Source: Paenibacillus tritici (GTDB lineage Bacteria > Bacillota > Bacilli > Paenibacillales > Paenibacillaceae). Taken from it: a stretch of 64,000 bases of DNA. Below are positions 8,533-15,922 of the stretch, piece by piece. Made by a program: the position numbers and the translations under genes. The DNA lies in contig NZ_JABMKX010000005.1 in the NCBI RefSeq assembly GCF_013204885.1, forward strand, positions 62,001 to 126,000, read 5' to 3'. Numbering within the stretch: position 1 is the stretch's first letter; every line of letters begins with the position of its first letter. The notes under the pieces are model-generated. The model worked only from the letters and a program-made list of their open reading frames with translations, was not told the origin of the DNA and ran no database searches.

Positions 8533-8603
8533 GCAGCGCTATATCAGCGCTTTCTGGTGTTATCGGTGCACTCCCAGGCAGTGCTGCAAACATGCAGCAA
8601 CCC

Positions 8604-8642
8604 AAAAAGTCCCTTCGGCCAAATGGCTGAAGGGACTTTTTT
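8604..8642. terminator. Bidirectional Rho-independent terminator
   Basis: AAAAAGTCCCTTCGGCCA pairs with TGGCTGAAGGGACTTTTT (one G-T pair) around a two-base loop, with A-runs and T-runs outside. It serves yutD (+) and the convergent S41 protease gene (-). Confidence 0.92.
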
Positions 8643-8679
8643 GAATAATAATCCATAGTCTCACTACATCAATTATCTG

Positions 8680-10128
8680 CTATTTCACCGATAACTTCAA
8701 ATGTTTCTGGGCAGCATTATAGCTCCATACCAGCGCAGGGAATCTTTTCTTGAATGCACTAAGCTCAATGAAGGTCTCTCCATCCTGGAACAGTGCCTCT
8801 TTGGAAGCCAGCGTGAACCCGGACACAGTACCGGCGCCGTTGGTCAGCAGCACCTTTTTATTCTTAGCATCCCAGGAGACTTCATTCTCAACAAGAGCGG
8901 CCAATACACGGGAAGAAGCATACACTTGATCTCCCTGCTTGATCAGACCAACATTTCCGGCAAAAGCAGTGCCGTTAATATCAAGAATATGGTGGTCTCC
9001 AGAGGCTGTAATCTCTTTCATCCCGGCAATTTGCAGGGCGGTAATCAACTGGGCGGTTTTGCCCTTGACCTCAATATCCGGAGCAAGCCCGATATGGTTG
9101 AAATCCTCCTTGTTAGGAGTCAGGTACTTCATGGTGGTCAGCTTCAGCTCGCCGCCGCCGGACATAGGGATCAGGCTCTGAATCCGTGCCTTTCCGTAAG
9201 AGCGTGTGCCTACAATCGTAGCCAGCTTATTGTCACGAAGAGCACCGGTCAAGGCTTCGGAGGCGCTGGCGGTATATTCATTGGTCAATACTACAACCGG
9301 AACCCCGATCTTGCTGCCGTCCGTAATCGTCACAGGCTTCAAGGTACCGGTCTGATCGGAGGTGTACATCATAATACCGGCATCCATGAACTTGGAGACG
9401 ATATTTTGTGCGCTGTCCATGTAGCCGCCTGTATTATCACGCAGATCCAGCACCAGCGATTTCATTCCCGCCGCACGTACTTTGTCCAGCGCTGCGGAGA
9501 ACTCTTCATCGGCAGTTTGGGTGAAGCCGTTAATAGAGATATAGGCGATTTTGGAGCCGAGCATTTTGCTGCTCACGGAGGTTGTAGCGATTTCGCTGCG
9601 CGTAACCACGTAGGATTTGTTGGCCCCGTTTCTTTGGACCAGCAGGGAGACCTTTGTGCCGGCTTTGCCGCTCAGCTCATCGCCAGCCGTCTCGGCTACA
9701 CGTACCCCATTAATTTTGAGAATGGAGTCACCGCGTTTCAGTCCTGCTGCCTCTGCCGGGGAACCGCTCATGACTTCCTCAATGTACAGCTCTTTGGCAG
9801 TGTACATGAGCCGGACGCCGATACCGACATATTCCAGATCGACCTGGTGGCCGAAGGCAGCAGCCTCCTCCTTATTAAAGTATTGGCTGTAAGGGTCATC
9901 CAGTGTACTCACCATACCGTCAATCGCACCCCGGATCAGCGTATCCTGGTCCACACCCTCCACATTGTAATACTCCAGATATTGCATAATTTCATTGATA
10001 ACATCCGTCTTGGAGGCTTGTACCGTCTCAGCGGCGGCAGCGTCTGCGGCTGAAGCAGCAGGGGCCCAGGCAATAGAGAGAGCCAGACAGCCGCTCAGGA
10101 CGGAGGTGATAATTTTGGCTGATTTCAT
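8680..10128 (-). CDS. S41 family C-terminal processing peptidase with stalk domain
   Basis: A secreted or membrane-anchored serine protease of the CtpA/CtpB type, about 482 residues. A signal peptide covers roughly the first 27 residues (cleavage near APAASA). A PDZ domain follows (VGIGVRLMY..EEVMSGSPAEAAGLKRGD), then the S41 core with Ser in YTASASEAL and Lys in SYGKARIQ, which form the Ser-Lys dyad. The last 120 residues resemble the copper amine oxidase N-terminal stalk (VYASSRVLAALVENEVSWD). The ATG at 10140 sits directly on the AAAAGG ribosome site, so the ATG at 10128 is preferred. The gene upstream encodes another stalk-domain protein 32 bases away, so the two probably form an operon. 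Its protein substrate is unknown. Confidence 0.88.
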   Translation of the reverse strand: MKSAKIITSVLSGCLALSIAWAPAASAADAAAAETVQASKTDVINEIMQYLEYYNVEGVDQDTLIRGAIDGMVSTLDDPYSQYFNKEEAAAFGHQVDLEYVGIGVRLMYTAKELYIEEVMSGSPAEAAGLKRGDSILKINGVRVAETAGDELSGKAGTKVSLLVQRNGANKSYVVTRSEIATTSVSSKMLGSKIAYISINGFTQTADEEFSAALDKVRAAGMKSLVLDLRDNTGGYMDSAQNIVSKFMDAGIMMYTSDQTGTLKPVTITDGSKIGVPVVVLTNEYTASASEALTGALRDNKLATIVGTRSYGKARIQSLIPMSGGGELKLTTMKYLTPNKEDFNHIGLAPDIEVKGKTAQLITALQIAGMKEITASGDHHILDINGTAFAGNVGLIKQGDQVYASSRVLAALVENEVSWDAKNKKVLLTNGAGTVSGFTLASKEALFQDGETFIELSAFKKRFPALVWSYNAAQKHLKLSVK

Positions 10129-10160
10129 GAGTTCATACATCCTTTTGATGGAATTTGAAT

Positions 10161-11345
10161 TTAGGATTCCGTATCGTAGCTAATGTGATAAGAAGTGTCA
10201 ATCGTCCATGCACCGCTCTCGGATTTGGAGAGAATCAGGATCAGAGATTGGGTGTAGGTCTCCTTTGATTCGCCGTCGGTAACAGTCACTTCTGTATAGA
10301 CGGCGGCTTCATCGGCAGCAGTAGCATAATAATAGATATTTGCGGAAGACATCGAATAGCCAAGAGCGTAGGTCTCAAAAAAATCACGCAGCTCTTCTTT
10401 GTAGGAAGCGTCCTGCTCCTCGCCGTAAGAGGTCATTAAGTCAGCAGTTCCGTCCACATTATGGGCATTCATATTCTCGTAATATTGGCTGACCGTGTTC
10501 TTGATCCCGGTAGCATCGCCCTGCGGAACCACAGCCGGCTTCATGCCTTGTTCGCGGGTAAGCAGCACGGAGGATTCCTGAAGCTCCATGGAGGAGATTT
10601 TCCAGGAGCCGCCCTGGCGGATCAGCGTATACAAATATTCGTACCGCTCATCCGGCATATAGTAGCCGCCGGTTCTAACGGATTTTTCTACAGTGTAGAC
10701 TGTAGCCTCCTTGCCTGAAAGACTGAGGATTTTGAGGCTTTCGATCGTATTCTTCAGATCATACAGCTCGAACTGGGAAGTCATGTTGGCTACGGCTTCT
10801 GTATTATCCGATTCTCCATCTACAAGCGAATAGAAGCTGATCGCTTTCTCTTCATTATAATACTTGTTGGATAATTGAATGAGTGCTGTGACATCCTTTT
10901 CGCTGGAGGATGAGGACTGGGGAACGGTAATCTTCACGCTCCGGCTGGCCGGCTCCCAGGCGGCTGTGCCGCCGGTGGCTTCTGCAATGAAGCGCAAAGG
11001 TATGTAAGTGGTACCTGCGCTGGATACTGGAGCCACTGTGAGCGGCTTGACGGTTCCATTAATGCTGGCCCGTTTGCTGCCGATCTTAAGGCTGATACTA
11101 AGGTCTGTCCCGGTGCCGGTAACGGTCCCCGTCTTGGAATCCCACAGGACCTTCAGCCCGAGCTTCTCAAAAATACCACGGAAAGGCACAAGTACAGTAT
11201 TATCCTTCAGATAAGGAGCTCCGGCGGTGAAGGTAAGATTGCTGCCGTTAATATAGACTTTAATAGGTTTGTCTGCGGCAAAAGCAGGAACAGCCAGCAC
11301 AAGGGCCAGCAGGCTGATGCCCAGCAGGGATAACAATTTCTTCAA
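10161..11345 (-). CDS. Secreted stalk-domain protein (copper amine oxidase N-like)
   Basis: An exported protein of 394 residues. The signal peptide (KKLLSLLGISLLALVLAV, cleaved near AFAADK) is followed by a copper amine oxidase N-terminal-like domain (about 28-142; VLVPFRGIFEKLGLKVLWD and YIPLRFIAEATGG). Two repeats of an NTF2/SnoaL-like fold follow, suggested by YYENMNAHNVDGTADLM and by YTLIRQGGSWKISSMEL. Such domains are common on Paenibacillus surfaces as modules for binding or protein contact. The start codon is TTG with AAGGAG eight bases upstream. It precedes the S41 protease gene in a likely two-gene operon and has its own promoter at 11388-11417. The function is unknown. Confidence 0.82.
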   Translation of the reverse strand: MKKLLSLLGISLLALVLAVPAFAADKPIKVYINGSNLTFTAGAPYLKDNTVLVPFRGIFEKLGLKVLWDSKTGTVTGTGTDLSISLKIGSKRASINGTVKPLTVAPVSSAGTTYIPLRFIAEATGGTAAWEPASRSVKITVPQSSSSSEKDVTALIQLSNKYYNEEKAISFYSLVDGESDNTEAVANMTSQFELYDLKNTIESLKILSLSGKEATVYTVEKSVRTGGYYMPDERYEYLYTLIRQGGSWKISSMELQESSVLLTREQGMKPAVVPQGDATGIKNTVSQYYENMNAHNVDGTADLMTSYGEEQDASYKEELRDFFETYALGYSMSSANIYYYATAADEAAVYTEVTVTDGESKETYTQSLILILSKSESGAWTIDTSYHISYDTES

Positions 11346-11387
11346 TAGATTCTCTCCTTCAATTAGAAAACTTTGTAAAATAGGTTC

Positions 11388-11417
11388 ATTATACCATTTG
11401 AAAATTCCCTCTGTCTA
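11388..11417 (-). promoter_or_regulatory. Sigma-A-type promoter for the stalk/S41 operon
   Basis: Read on the minus strand, TAGACA (11412-11417) is separated by 18 bases from TATAAT (11388-11393). It lies about 45 bases upstream of the TTG start at 11345. Confidence 0.65.
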
Positions 11418-11468
11418 TGCATTCTGCGGGATGTTCCGGGAGAGTAGCAGATTCCCGGCAGTCGGCAT

Positions 11469-11506
11469 AATAAAGCCGGAGAAGCAGGGCATCTCCGGCT
11501 TTATAT
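11469..11506. terminator. Terminator after nadK
   Basis: TAAAGCCGGAGA pairs with TCTCCGGCTTTA (loop AGCAGGGCA). It lies 18 bases past the nadK stop on the minus strand. The following T-run is short, but the stem is strong. Confidence 0.75.
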
Positions 11507-11523
11507 AAATATAACTTGAGCGC

Positions 11524-12321
11524 TCAGACCAGGAAGGCCTCCCGGACACGGTTCCAGAAAGGGAAGGGACGGTAGCGGGCGAAGCTGATTTTTTTGTCCG
11601 ATACCTGAGCACGTACGGAGATCAGATCATCCACGGGAATATTATTATGGTCAATGGTCAGCAGCAGGCGCTGATCCTTGCGCGAGAAGATATCGCAGTG
11701 ATGGTGCTTCGGGAGCAGCAGGGGCGAGCCCATAGTCCGAAATACCCGGTTGTTAATGGATGCAATCTCGGCAATCTGCAGCGCTTCGATCGAGGGGTGC
11801 ACCATGGCGCCTCCCAGACTTTTGTTATAGGCGGTGCTGCCGGAAGGTGTGGAGACACACAGGCCGTCGCCGCGGAACATTTCGAAGGTGACATCGTTGA
11901 TATCCACCTGGATAACAACTGTCCCGTCAACCCCTTTCAGGGTGAATTCGTTCAGGGCAATATGCGAGCTTGAACCGGATTTCTTGTGAATCTCCAGTTC
12001 GAGCAGCGGGTACTGTACGATACGCGGTTTATGCGGTCCTTCCTCTCCGCACATATAATCAATCAAGGATGGCAGCTCTTCGGCCTGCCAGTCCGCATAG
12101 AAGCCCAAATGGCCGGTATGCACGCCCACAAAAGCCAGATTCGGGATCTGATCAATAAACGTATGAAAAGCATGCAGCATGGTGCCGTCGCCGCCAATCG
12201 AGATCACAATTTCCGGGGACTCGGCATCCAGCTCCAGATTCCGGCCTTGCGCCAGCTTGTGAAATTGCTCCGCTAGTTGGATGGACAATTCATCTCCGCG
12301 GTCCAGAACATAATATCTCAA
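11524..12321 (-). CDS. nadK: NAD kinase
   Basis: Phosphorylates NAD to NADP using ATP or polyphosphate. The signature GGDGT (IGGDGTMLHAF) lies near residue 44, followed by HTGHLGFYAD, LNEFTLKG and the conserved SGSTAYNKSLGG. The length of 265 residues is typical of the short Firmicute enzymes. The start codon is TTG (12321) with AAAGGAG ten bases upstream. It lies between ylbJ upstream (about 130 bases) and a terminator downstream, all on the minus strand, so it may share ylbJ transcripts or have its own promoter. Confidence 0.95.
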   Translation of the reverse strand: MRYYVLDRGDELSIQLAEQFHKLAQGRNLELDAESPEIVISIGGDGTMLHAFHTFIDQIPNLAFVGVHTGHLGFYADWQAEELPSLIDYMCGEEGPHKPRIVQYPLLELEIHKKSGSSSHIALNEFTLKGVDGTVVIQVDINDVTFEMFRGDGLCVSTPSGSTAYNKSLGGAMVHPSIEALQIAEIASINNRVFRTMGSPLLLPKHHHCDIFSRKDQRLLLTIDHNNIPVDDLISVRAQVSDKKISFARYRPFPFWNRVREAFLV

Positions 12322-12452
12322 GATGTACAGGCTCCTTTGTATAATTCAGTCATACACCGATCATAATCAATCTTGACCCGGAACACAATATTAGAGCCGT
12401 GAAAAGCCGGGAATCCGCAGCAGGCTACAGCGGGAGATCTGGTGCAGGGACA

Positions 12453-13718
12453 TTACCGGCGGACATGCGGACGCCGCAGCTTACCCGCCAGCAGGACCAG
12501 AAGAGATAGGGCGAGCATGATAGCCAGCAGCAGGCAGAGCAGACTGATGCTGCTGATCAGGGCGGACTCTGGAGCGGCCAGCCCGGATGCAGCAGGAAGC
12601 GTACTCCATGCTCCGGCCAGCCCTGTGCCAACCACAGGCTCCCACAGCAGGAGAAGCAGACCTGCTGAGAGCAGGGCATGGACCAGTCGGGCGGCCATGA
12701 AGGGGAGATAACGCAGTCCGGTGCCGTTCAGAATACTGGCGACCTGGGCATGAACGGATAATCCTCCCCAGGAGAGGATGAACGCCGCAGCCGCAGCCTT
12801 GAACTGCAGCGGAACGCCTCCGGCAGCTTCCCCTGCCGACCGGGCGCCGAGAGTCACCTCGAATACCCCGCTGACCAGAGCGGCAGACAGCTCTGGCGGG
12901 AAGCCGGCCAGAGACAGCAGACGGCCGGCCATGCTGAACAGGGCGGACATCACTCCGGCGCGGGCGAGCAGCTCCATGAGTACATTGAAGAATACCACCA
13001 GGCCGCCGACAACGATAATAAGCTGAAGCGAAGAGACGATAGCACTCTTAAGCAGCTCTCCGAGATTTCTGCCGTCACTCCGGCGGGCCGCAGCCATCGC
13101 GTTAAGTGCAGTCCGCAGTCTTCCTGAGCCTTGTCCTTCTGGAGCTGCAGGTAAGTTGTCCGGAGCATCAACGGCAACGTTCAACCCGGCTTCTTCCGGC
13201 CTGCTCCGGCCATGAAAGGACATCAGCAGGCCTACAATGAGTCCTCCCCCGTAATGTGAAAGGGCGAGCACAAGCCCCAAGGAAGCGTCATGAAAGAACC
13301 CGACAGAGACAGCGCCCAGCAGGAAAATCGGGTCAGAGGAGGTCGTGAAGGCCACGAGCCGCTCGCCCTCAATCTTGCTGATCATCCCCTGCTCCCGCAG
13401 CTTGGCGGTTAATTTCGCGCCGACAGGGTATCCTGATACATATCCCATCGCTGCCACGAAGCCGCCGCTTCCGGGTATATTGAAAAGCGGACGCATGAGC
13501 GGATCAAGCAAAGCGCCGAAGAGATGGACAATACCGAAGCCCAGCATGATCTCTGAGATGACGAAGAACGGAAACAGCGAGGGGAACAGCACATCCCACC
13601 AGACTGCCAGCCCGCGCAGGGCTGCATCCAGGGAACTGGATGGATGAACGAGCATCAGCAGCATACAGCCCGCCAGCACGATCCCGAGCAGCGGACCGGA
13701 TAATTTCTTCAGAGTCAT
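12453..13718 (-). CDS. ylbJ: Sporulation integral membrane protein YlbJ
   Basis: A polytopic membrane protein (421 residues, about eight hydrophobic segments) of the nucleoside-recognition (Gate) family. In Bacillus subtilis, YlbJ is made under sigma-E and is needed for spore cortex formation. Family landmarks visible here include LFPSLFPFFVISE, GYVSGYPVGAKL and FTTSSDPIFLLG. A loop rich in charged and small residues (about 180-225) separates two membrane halves. GGAGG lies nine bases before the ATG. nadK is downstream on the same strand. The transported substrate, if any, is not known. Confidence 0.9.
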   Translation of the reverse strand: MTLKKLSGPLLGIVLAGCMLLMLVHPSSSLDAALRGLAVWWDVLFPSLFPFFVISEIMLGFGIVHLFGALLDPLMRPLFNIPGSGGFVAAMGYVSGYPVGAKLTAKLREQGMISKIEGERLVAFTTSSDPIFLLGAVSVGFFHDASLGLVLALSHYGGGLIVGLLMSFHGRSRPEEAGLNVAVDAPDNLPAAPEGQGSGRLRTALNAMAAARRSDGRNLGELLKSAIVSSLQLIIVVGGLVVFFNVLMELLARAGVMSALFSMAGRLLSLAGFPPELSAALVSGVFEVTLGARSAGEAAGGVPLQFKAAAAAFILSWGGLSVHAQVASILNGTGLRYLPFMAARLVHALLSAGLLLLLWEPVVGTGLAGAWSTLPAASGLAAPESALISSISLLCLLLAIMLALSLLVLLAGKLRRPHVRR

Positions 13719-13885
13719 CGGTTGTCGCCTCCAATTCTATGCTTAGTTGTATGCCAAAAGCTGGACAAACAGCACAAAAAAACGTAGAAAACGGTTACAT
13801 TTAGCGGTGCTTTTTCGCTGGAATTATGGTATTATAAACTTAATTAATGCACATCGTTTTGAGATGGATTTTCAGGGATGGAGTG

Positions 13886-13987
13886 ATGGTGATGAGTGTA
13901 GTTGCCGGAGTGCTCGTTTGTGCTTTTGTATATGTGATCCGGGTCTCCCTTGTCCCGCCTGGTGATGAAGAATTTAGAACATACTGA
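13886..13987 (+). CDS. Small single-span membrane peptide (33 aa)
   Basis: A 34-codon frame opens with ATGGTGATG behind GGGATGGA and encodes a hydrophobic segment (VVAGVLVCAFVYVI) followed by a short charged tail ending EEFRTY. A strong Rho-independent terminator begins 11 bases after the stop, and a TATTATAAA box lies about 55 bases upstream, so the region looks like a complete small transcription unit. I do not recognise the family. The match of coding frame, ribosome site and terminator supports a real gene, but the peptide could also be a by-product of a small RNA. Confidence 0.55.
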   Translation: MVMSVVAGVLVCAFVYVIRVSLVPPGDEEFRTY

Positions 13988-13998
13988 ATAACTTACGA

Positions 13999-14028
13999 GC
14001 GCTGAACTCAGGTTTGGCGCCTTTTTTT
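13999..14028 (+). terminator. Terminator after the small membrane peptide gene
   Basis: GCGCTGAAC pairs with GTTTGGCGC (two G-T pairs, four-base loop), followed by CTTTTTTT. No other plus-strand gene lies upstream before 13886. Confidence 0.88.
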
Positions 14029-14155
14029 GTCCGGATTCTTATGATTAGGCTTGCGGGTACAGGTCTTAAGGCAGGGATAACTGTACTGCGTATTTTTTGG
14101 TATAATGATAAGCAGGCTGCCTGTTAGATTAATAAGGAAGAAGGTGAACCTCTAA

Positions 14156-14539
14156 GTGAATCCGAATGAGAGTCTGTTTGACAACCTGGGAGGCGCTGAA
14201 GGTCTACACCGTCTGGTGACTGTATTCTACGCCAAGGTGCAGCTTCATCCCCAGCTCGGCCCGTTATTCCCTGAAGATATTACTCCGGTGCTGGAGAAGC
14301 AATATCAGTTCCTGAGCCAATTTTTTGGCGGCCCTGCCCTGTACTCCGAGCAGCACGGCCACCCCATGATGAGAGCCAGACATATGCATGTCCCCATCAC
14401 GCCGGAACGTGCGGAGGATTGGCTGGACTGTATGAAGGCTGCACTTGAAGAGACCGGTGTGGAAGAATCCTTGCGCTCCTTTGTCCTCAGCCGGCTGGCG
14501 GGTCCCGCCCATCATTTTGTCAATACGCCCCATGAATAA
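14156..14539 (+). CDS. Group II truncated haemoglobin (YjbI-like)
   Basis: A small cytoplasmic haem protein of 127 residues that binds oxygen or nitric oxide. Truncated-globin features are present: FDNLGGAEGLHRLVTVFY at the N-terminus, LSQFFGGPALYSEQHGHPMMRARH with the F8 proximal His in the second half, and the WLDCMKAAL helix with the conserved Trp of group II. The start is GTG (14156) with AAGGAAGAAGGTG upstream; a TATAAT at 14101-14106 is the probable -10 box. The DUF2225 gene follows by 29 bases on the same strand and may be cotranscribed. Confidence 0.92.
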   Translation: MNPNESLFDNLGGAEGLHRLVTVFYAKVQLHPQLGPLFPEDITPVLEKQYQFLSQFFGGPALYSEQHGHPMMRARHMHVPITPERAEDWLDCMKAALEETGVEESLRSFVLSRLAGPAHHFVNTPHE

Positions 14540-14568
14540 GTGTTGTTTGTGAAAGGATGAGGGCACCC

Positions 14569-15273
14569 GTGCCGGAATTAATCCCCCTGTACTCAATTAA
14601 GGTTACCTGCTCCAACTGTGAACATGAATTCTCGACCTCAAGAGTACGTCCCAGTCTCAAAAAAGCCATCCGCCGCGACGCGGACTTCTGCTCCTATTAC
14701 AAGGCGGAGAATCCAGATTATTATGTGGTGCGGGTCTGTCCCAAATGCGGATTCGCCTCCACGGAGAATTCGGCGGACAAATTGGCCGACTGGCAGAAGA
14801 AATCCTTCGATACACAGGTCGGCAGACGCTGGCAGACCCGGGACTTCGGGGAGAAGCGCAGCTGGGAGGAAGCCCTGGAGACCTACAAGCTGGCCCTGAT
14901 CTGTGCGCAGAGCATTAAGGACAAGGAACGTATTATAGCAAGCCTGCTTCACCATATTGCCTGGCTATACCGTTATCAAGGGGATACGGTACAGGAACAG
15001 CGTTTCCTTAGCTATTCGCTGGATGAGTATGTGAAGGTGTTCGAGAATGATACCTCCGGCGGCAATGATGCGCGGCTGATGTATCTGATTGGGGAATTGC
15101 ACCGCCGGACCGGGAATTTCACCGCTGCTGTGAGGTGGTTCTCCCGGGTAATCAACGACCAGAGAATTACGGATGCAGCCATGATCCGGGCTTCACGCGA
15201 ACAGTGGGCCATTCTGCGGGAGCAGATGCGCGGGCAGGATGTTGATCCGGACGGGCTTCCGTCAGGTACATAG
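14569..15273 (+). CDS. DUF2225 zinc-ribbon/TPR-like protein
   Basis: A cytoplasmic protein of about 234 residues. Two CxxC pairs (VTCSNCEHEFS and VCPKCGFAST) frame a zinc ribbon near residues 12-60; the rest is helical with TPR-like repeats (ALETYKLALICAQS, IGELHRRTGNFTAAVRWFSRVI). DUF2225 proteins are common in Firmicutes and have no settled function. The ATG at 14557 directly abuts AAAGG, leaving no spacing, while the GTG at 14569 has GAGG at a normal distance, so 14569 is preferred. It follows the truncated haemoglobin gene closely. Confidence 0.85.
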   Translation: MPELIPLYSIKVTCSNCEHEFSTSRVRPSLKKAIRRDADFCSYYKAENPDYYVVRVCPKCGFASTENSADKLADWQKKSFDTQVGRRWQTRDFGEKRSWEEALETYKLALICAQSIKDKERIIASLLHHIAWLYRYQGDTVQEQRFLSYSLDEYVKVFENDTSGGNDARLMYLIGELHRRTGNFTAAVRWFSRVINDQRITDAAMIRASREQWAILREQMRGQDVDPDGLPSGT

Positions 15274-15325
15274 AGCGGCGAAGTGAGAGTGCTTATAGCA
15301 AGTGCCTCTTTAAGGAAGGAAACAC

Positions 15326-15358
15326 AAAAAGGCGTAGAAGAGAATTCCTCCTACGCCT
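15326..15358 (-). terminator. Terminator of the yycC operon
   Basis: AGGCGTAG and CTACGCCT form an 8 bp stem. On the minus strand it is followed by a run of T (the AAAAA at 15326-15330), so it ends the minus-strand pair 15398-15816. It lacks a T-tract on the plus strand. Confidence 0.75.
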
Positions 15359-15397
15359 CTGCCCTATGATGAGGGAGCCTCAGTCCGGTACCTGCTA

Positions 15398-15628
15398 TTA
15401 GCGGACCGCCCGGTCAAACAGCAGGTAATCGTTGTCGTTATCGACGACCGTGGGACTGGCGCTGCAGCAGGGAAAGACCAGCAGCTTTTTTTTGCCTTCT
15501 CGCACGTTCTGCAGCTCTTTGGGCCTCATCGGCAGAAGAATATTCTCCTGGTCGCAGAACGGGCAATATTGTACGTACATGTCTCCAAGGATAATATCAT
15601 AAGGCCAGGTATGACTGAAGGGAATCAT
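15398..15628 (-). CDS. Small conserved-type protein with Cys pairs (76 aa)
   Basis: I do not recognise a named family. The 76-residue protein has CPFCDQENILLP and FPCCSASPTVVD, which together could form a zinc-binding site, and ends in a YLLFDRAVR segment. AAGGA lies seven bases before the ATG. Its ATG overlaps the stop codon of the upstream yycC by four bases (ATGA at 15625-15628), so the two genes are translationally coupled, which supports a real gene. A terminator follows. Confidence 0.7.
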   Translation of the reverse strand: MIPFSHTWPYDIILGDMYVQYCPFCDQENILLPMRPKELQNVREGKKKLLVFPCCSASPTVVDNDNDYLLFDRAVR

Positions 15629-15816
15629 TGCTTGTCCTTCTCGTCAGAGGGTGCAGGTTCGCTGCCTTCGTCAGATGCGCTGCCGGACTTCTTGGATAAT
15701 TCGGCAATCTTTTGCAGCAGTATATGTTGGGGCATATGCATCAGGTGTTCCAGCGGAACGCCGAGTTGTTTGGATAACGTGATGGCCGTTTCCGGCGATA
15801 TTTGCAATGGCTTCAT
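15625..15816 (-). CDS. yycC: YycC-like small protein
   Basis: A 63-residue cytoplasmic protein matching the YycC family, whose core reads PLQISPETAITLSKQLGVP and LMHMPQHILLQKIAEL. A charged disordered tail follows (SASDEGSEPAPSDEKDKQ). YycC has no assigned function. An upstream ATG exists at 15834, but AAGGAGG lies eight bases before the ATG at 15816 and the family starts with MKPLQ. It is coupled to the downstream 76-residue gene by a four-base overlap and divergent from the oligoendopeptidase gene. Confidence 0.85.
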   Translation of the reverse strand: MKPLQISPETAITLSKQLGVPLEHLMHMPQHILLQKIAELSKKSGSASDEGSEPAPSDEKDKQ

Positions 15817-15922
15817 AAGGATGCCCTCCTTCATATTAGTGGAGTATCATCATCCACTTTACCATGGCTGTATCGCAATTACAAAGAAAACTACAATACA
15901 ACAAAGGAATGGTGAGCCCGAT

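Noticed and set aside
8701..10053. 450-codon plus-strand frame across the S41 protease gene
   Set aside because: Antisense shadow; the minus strand encodes a clear PDZ/S41 protease with signal peptide.
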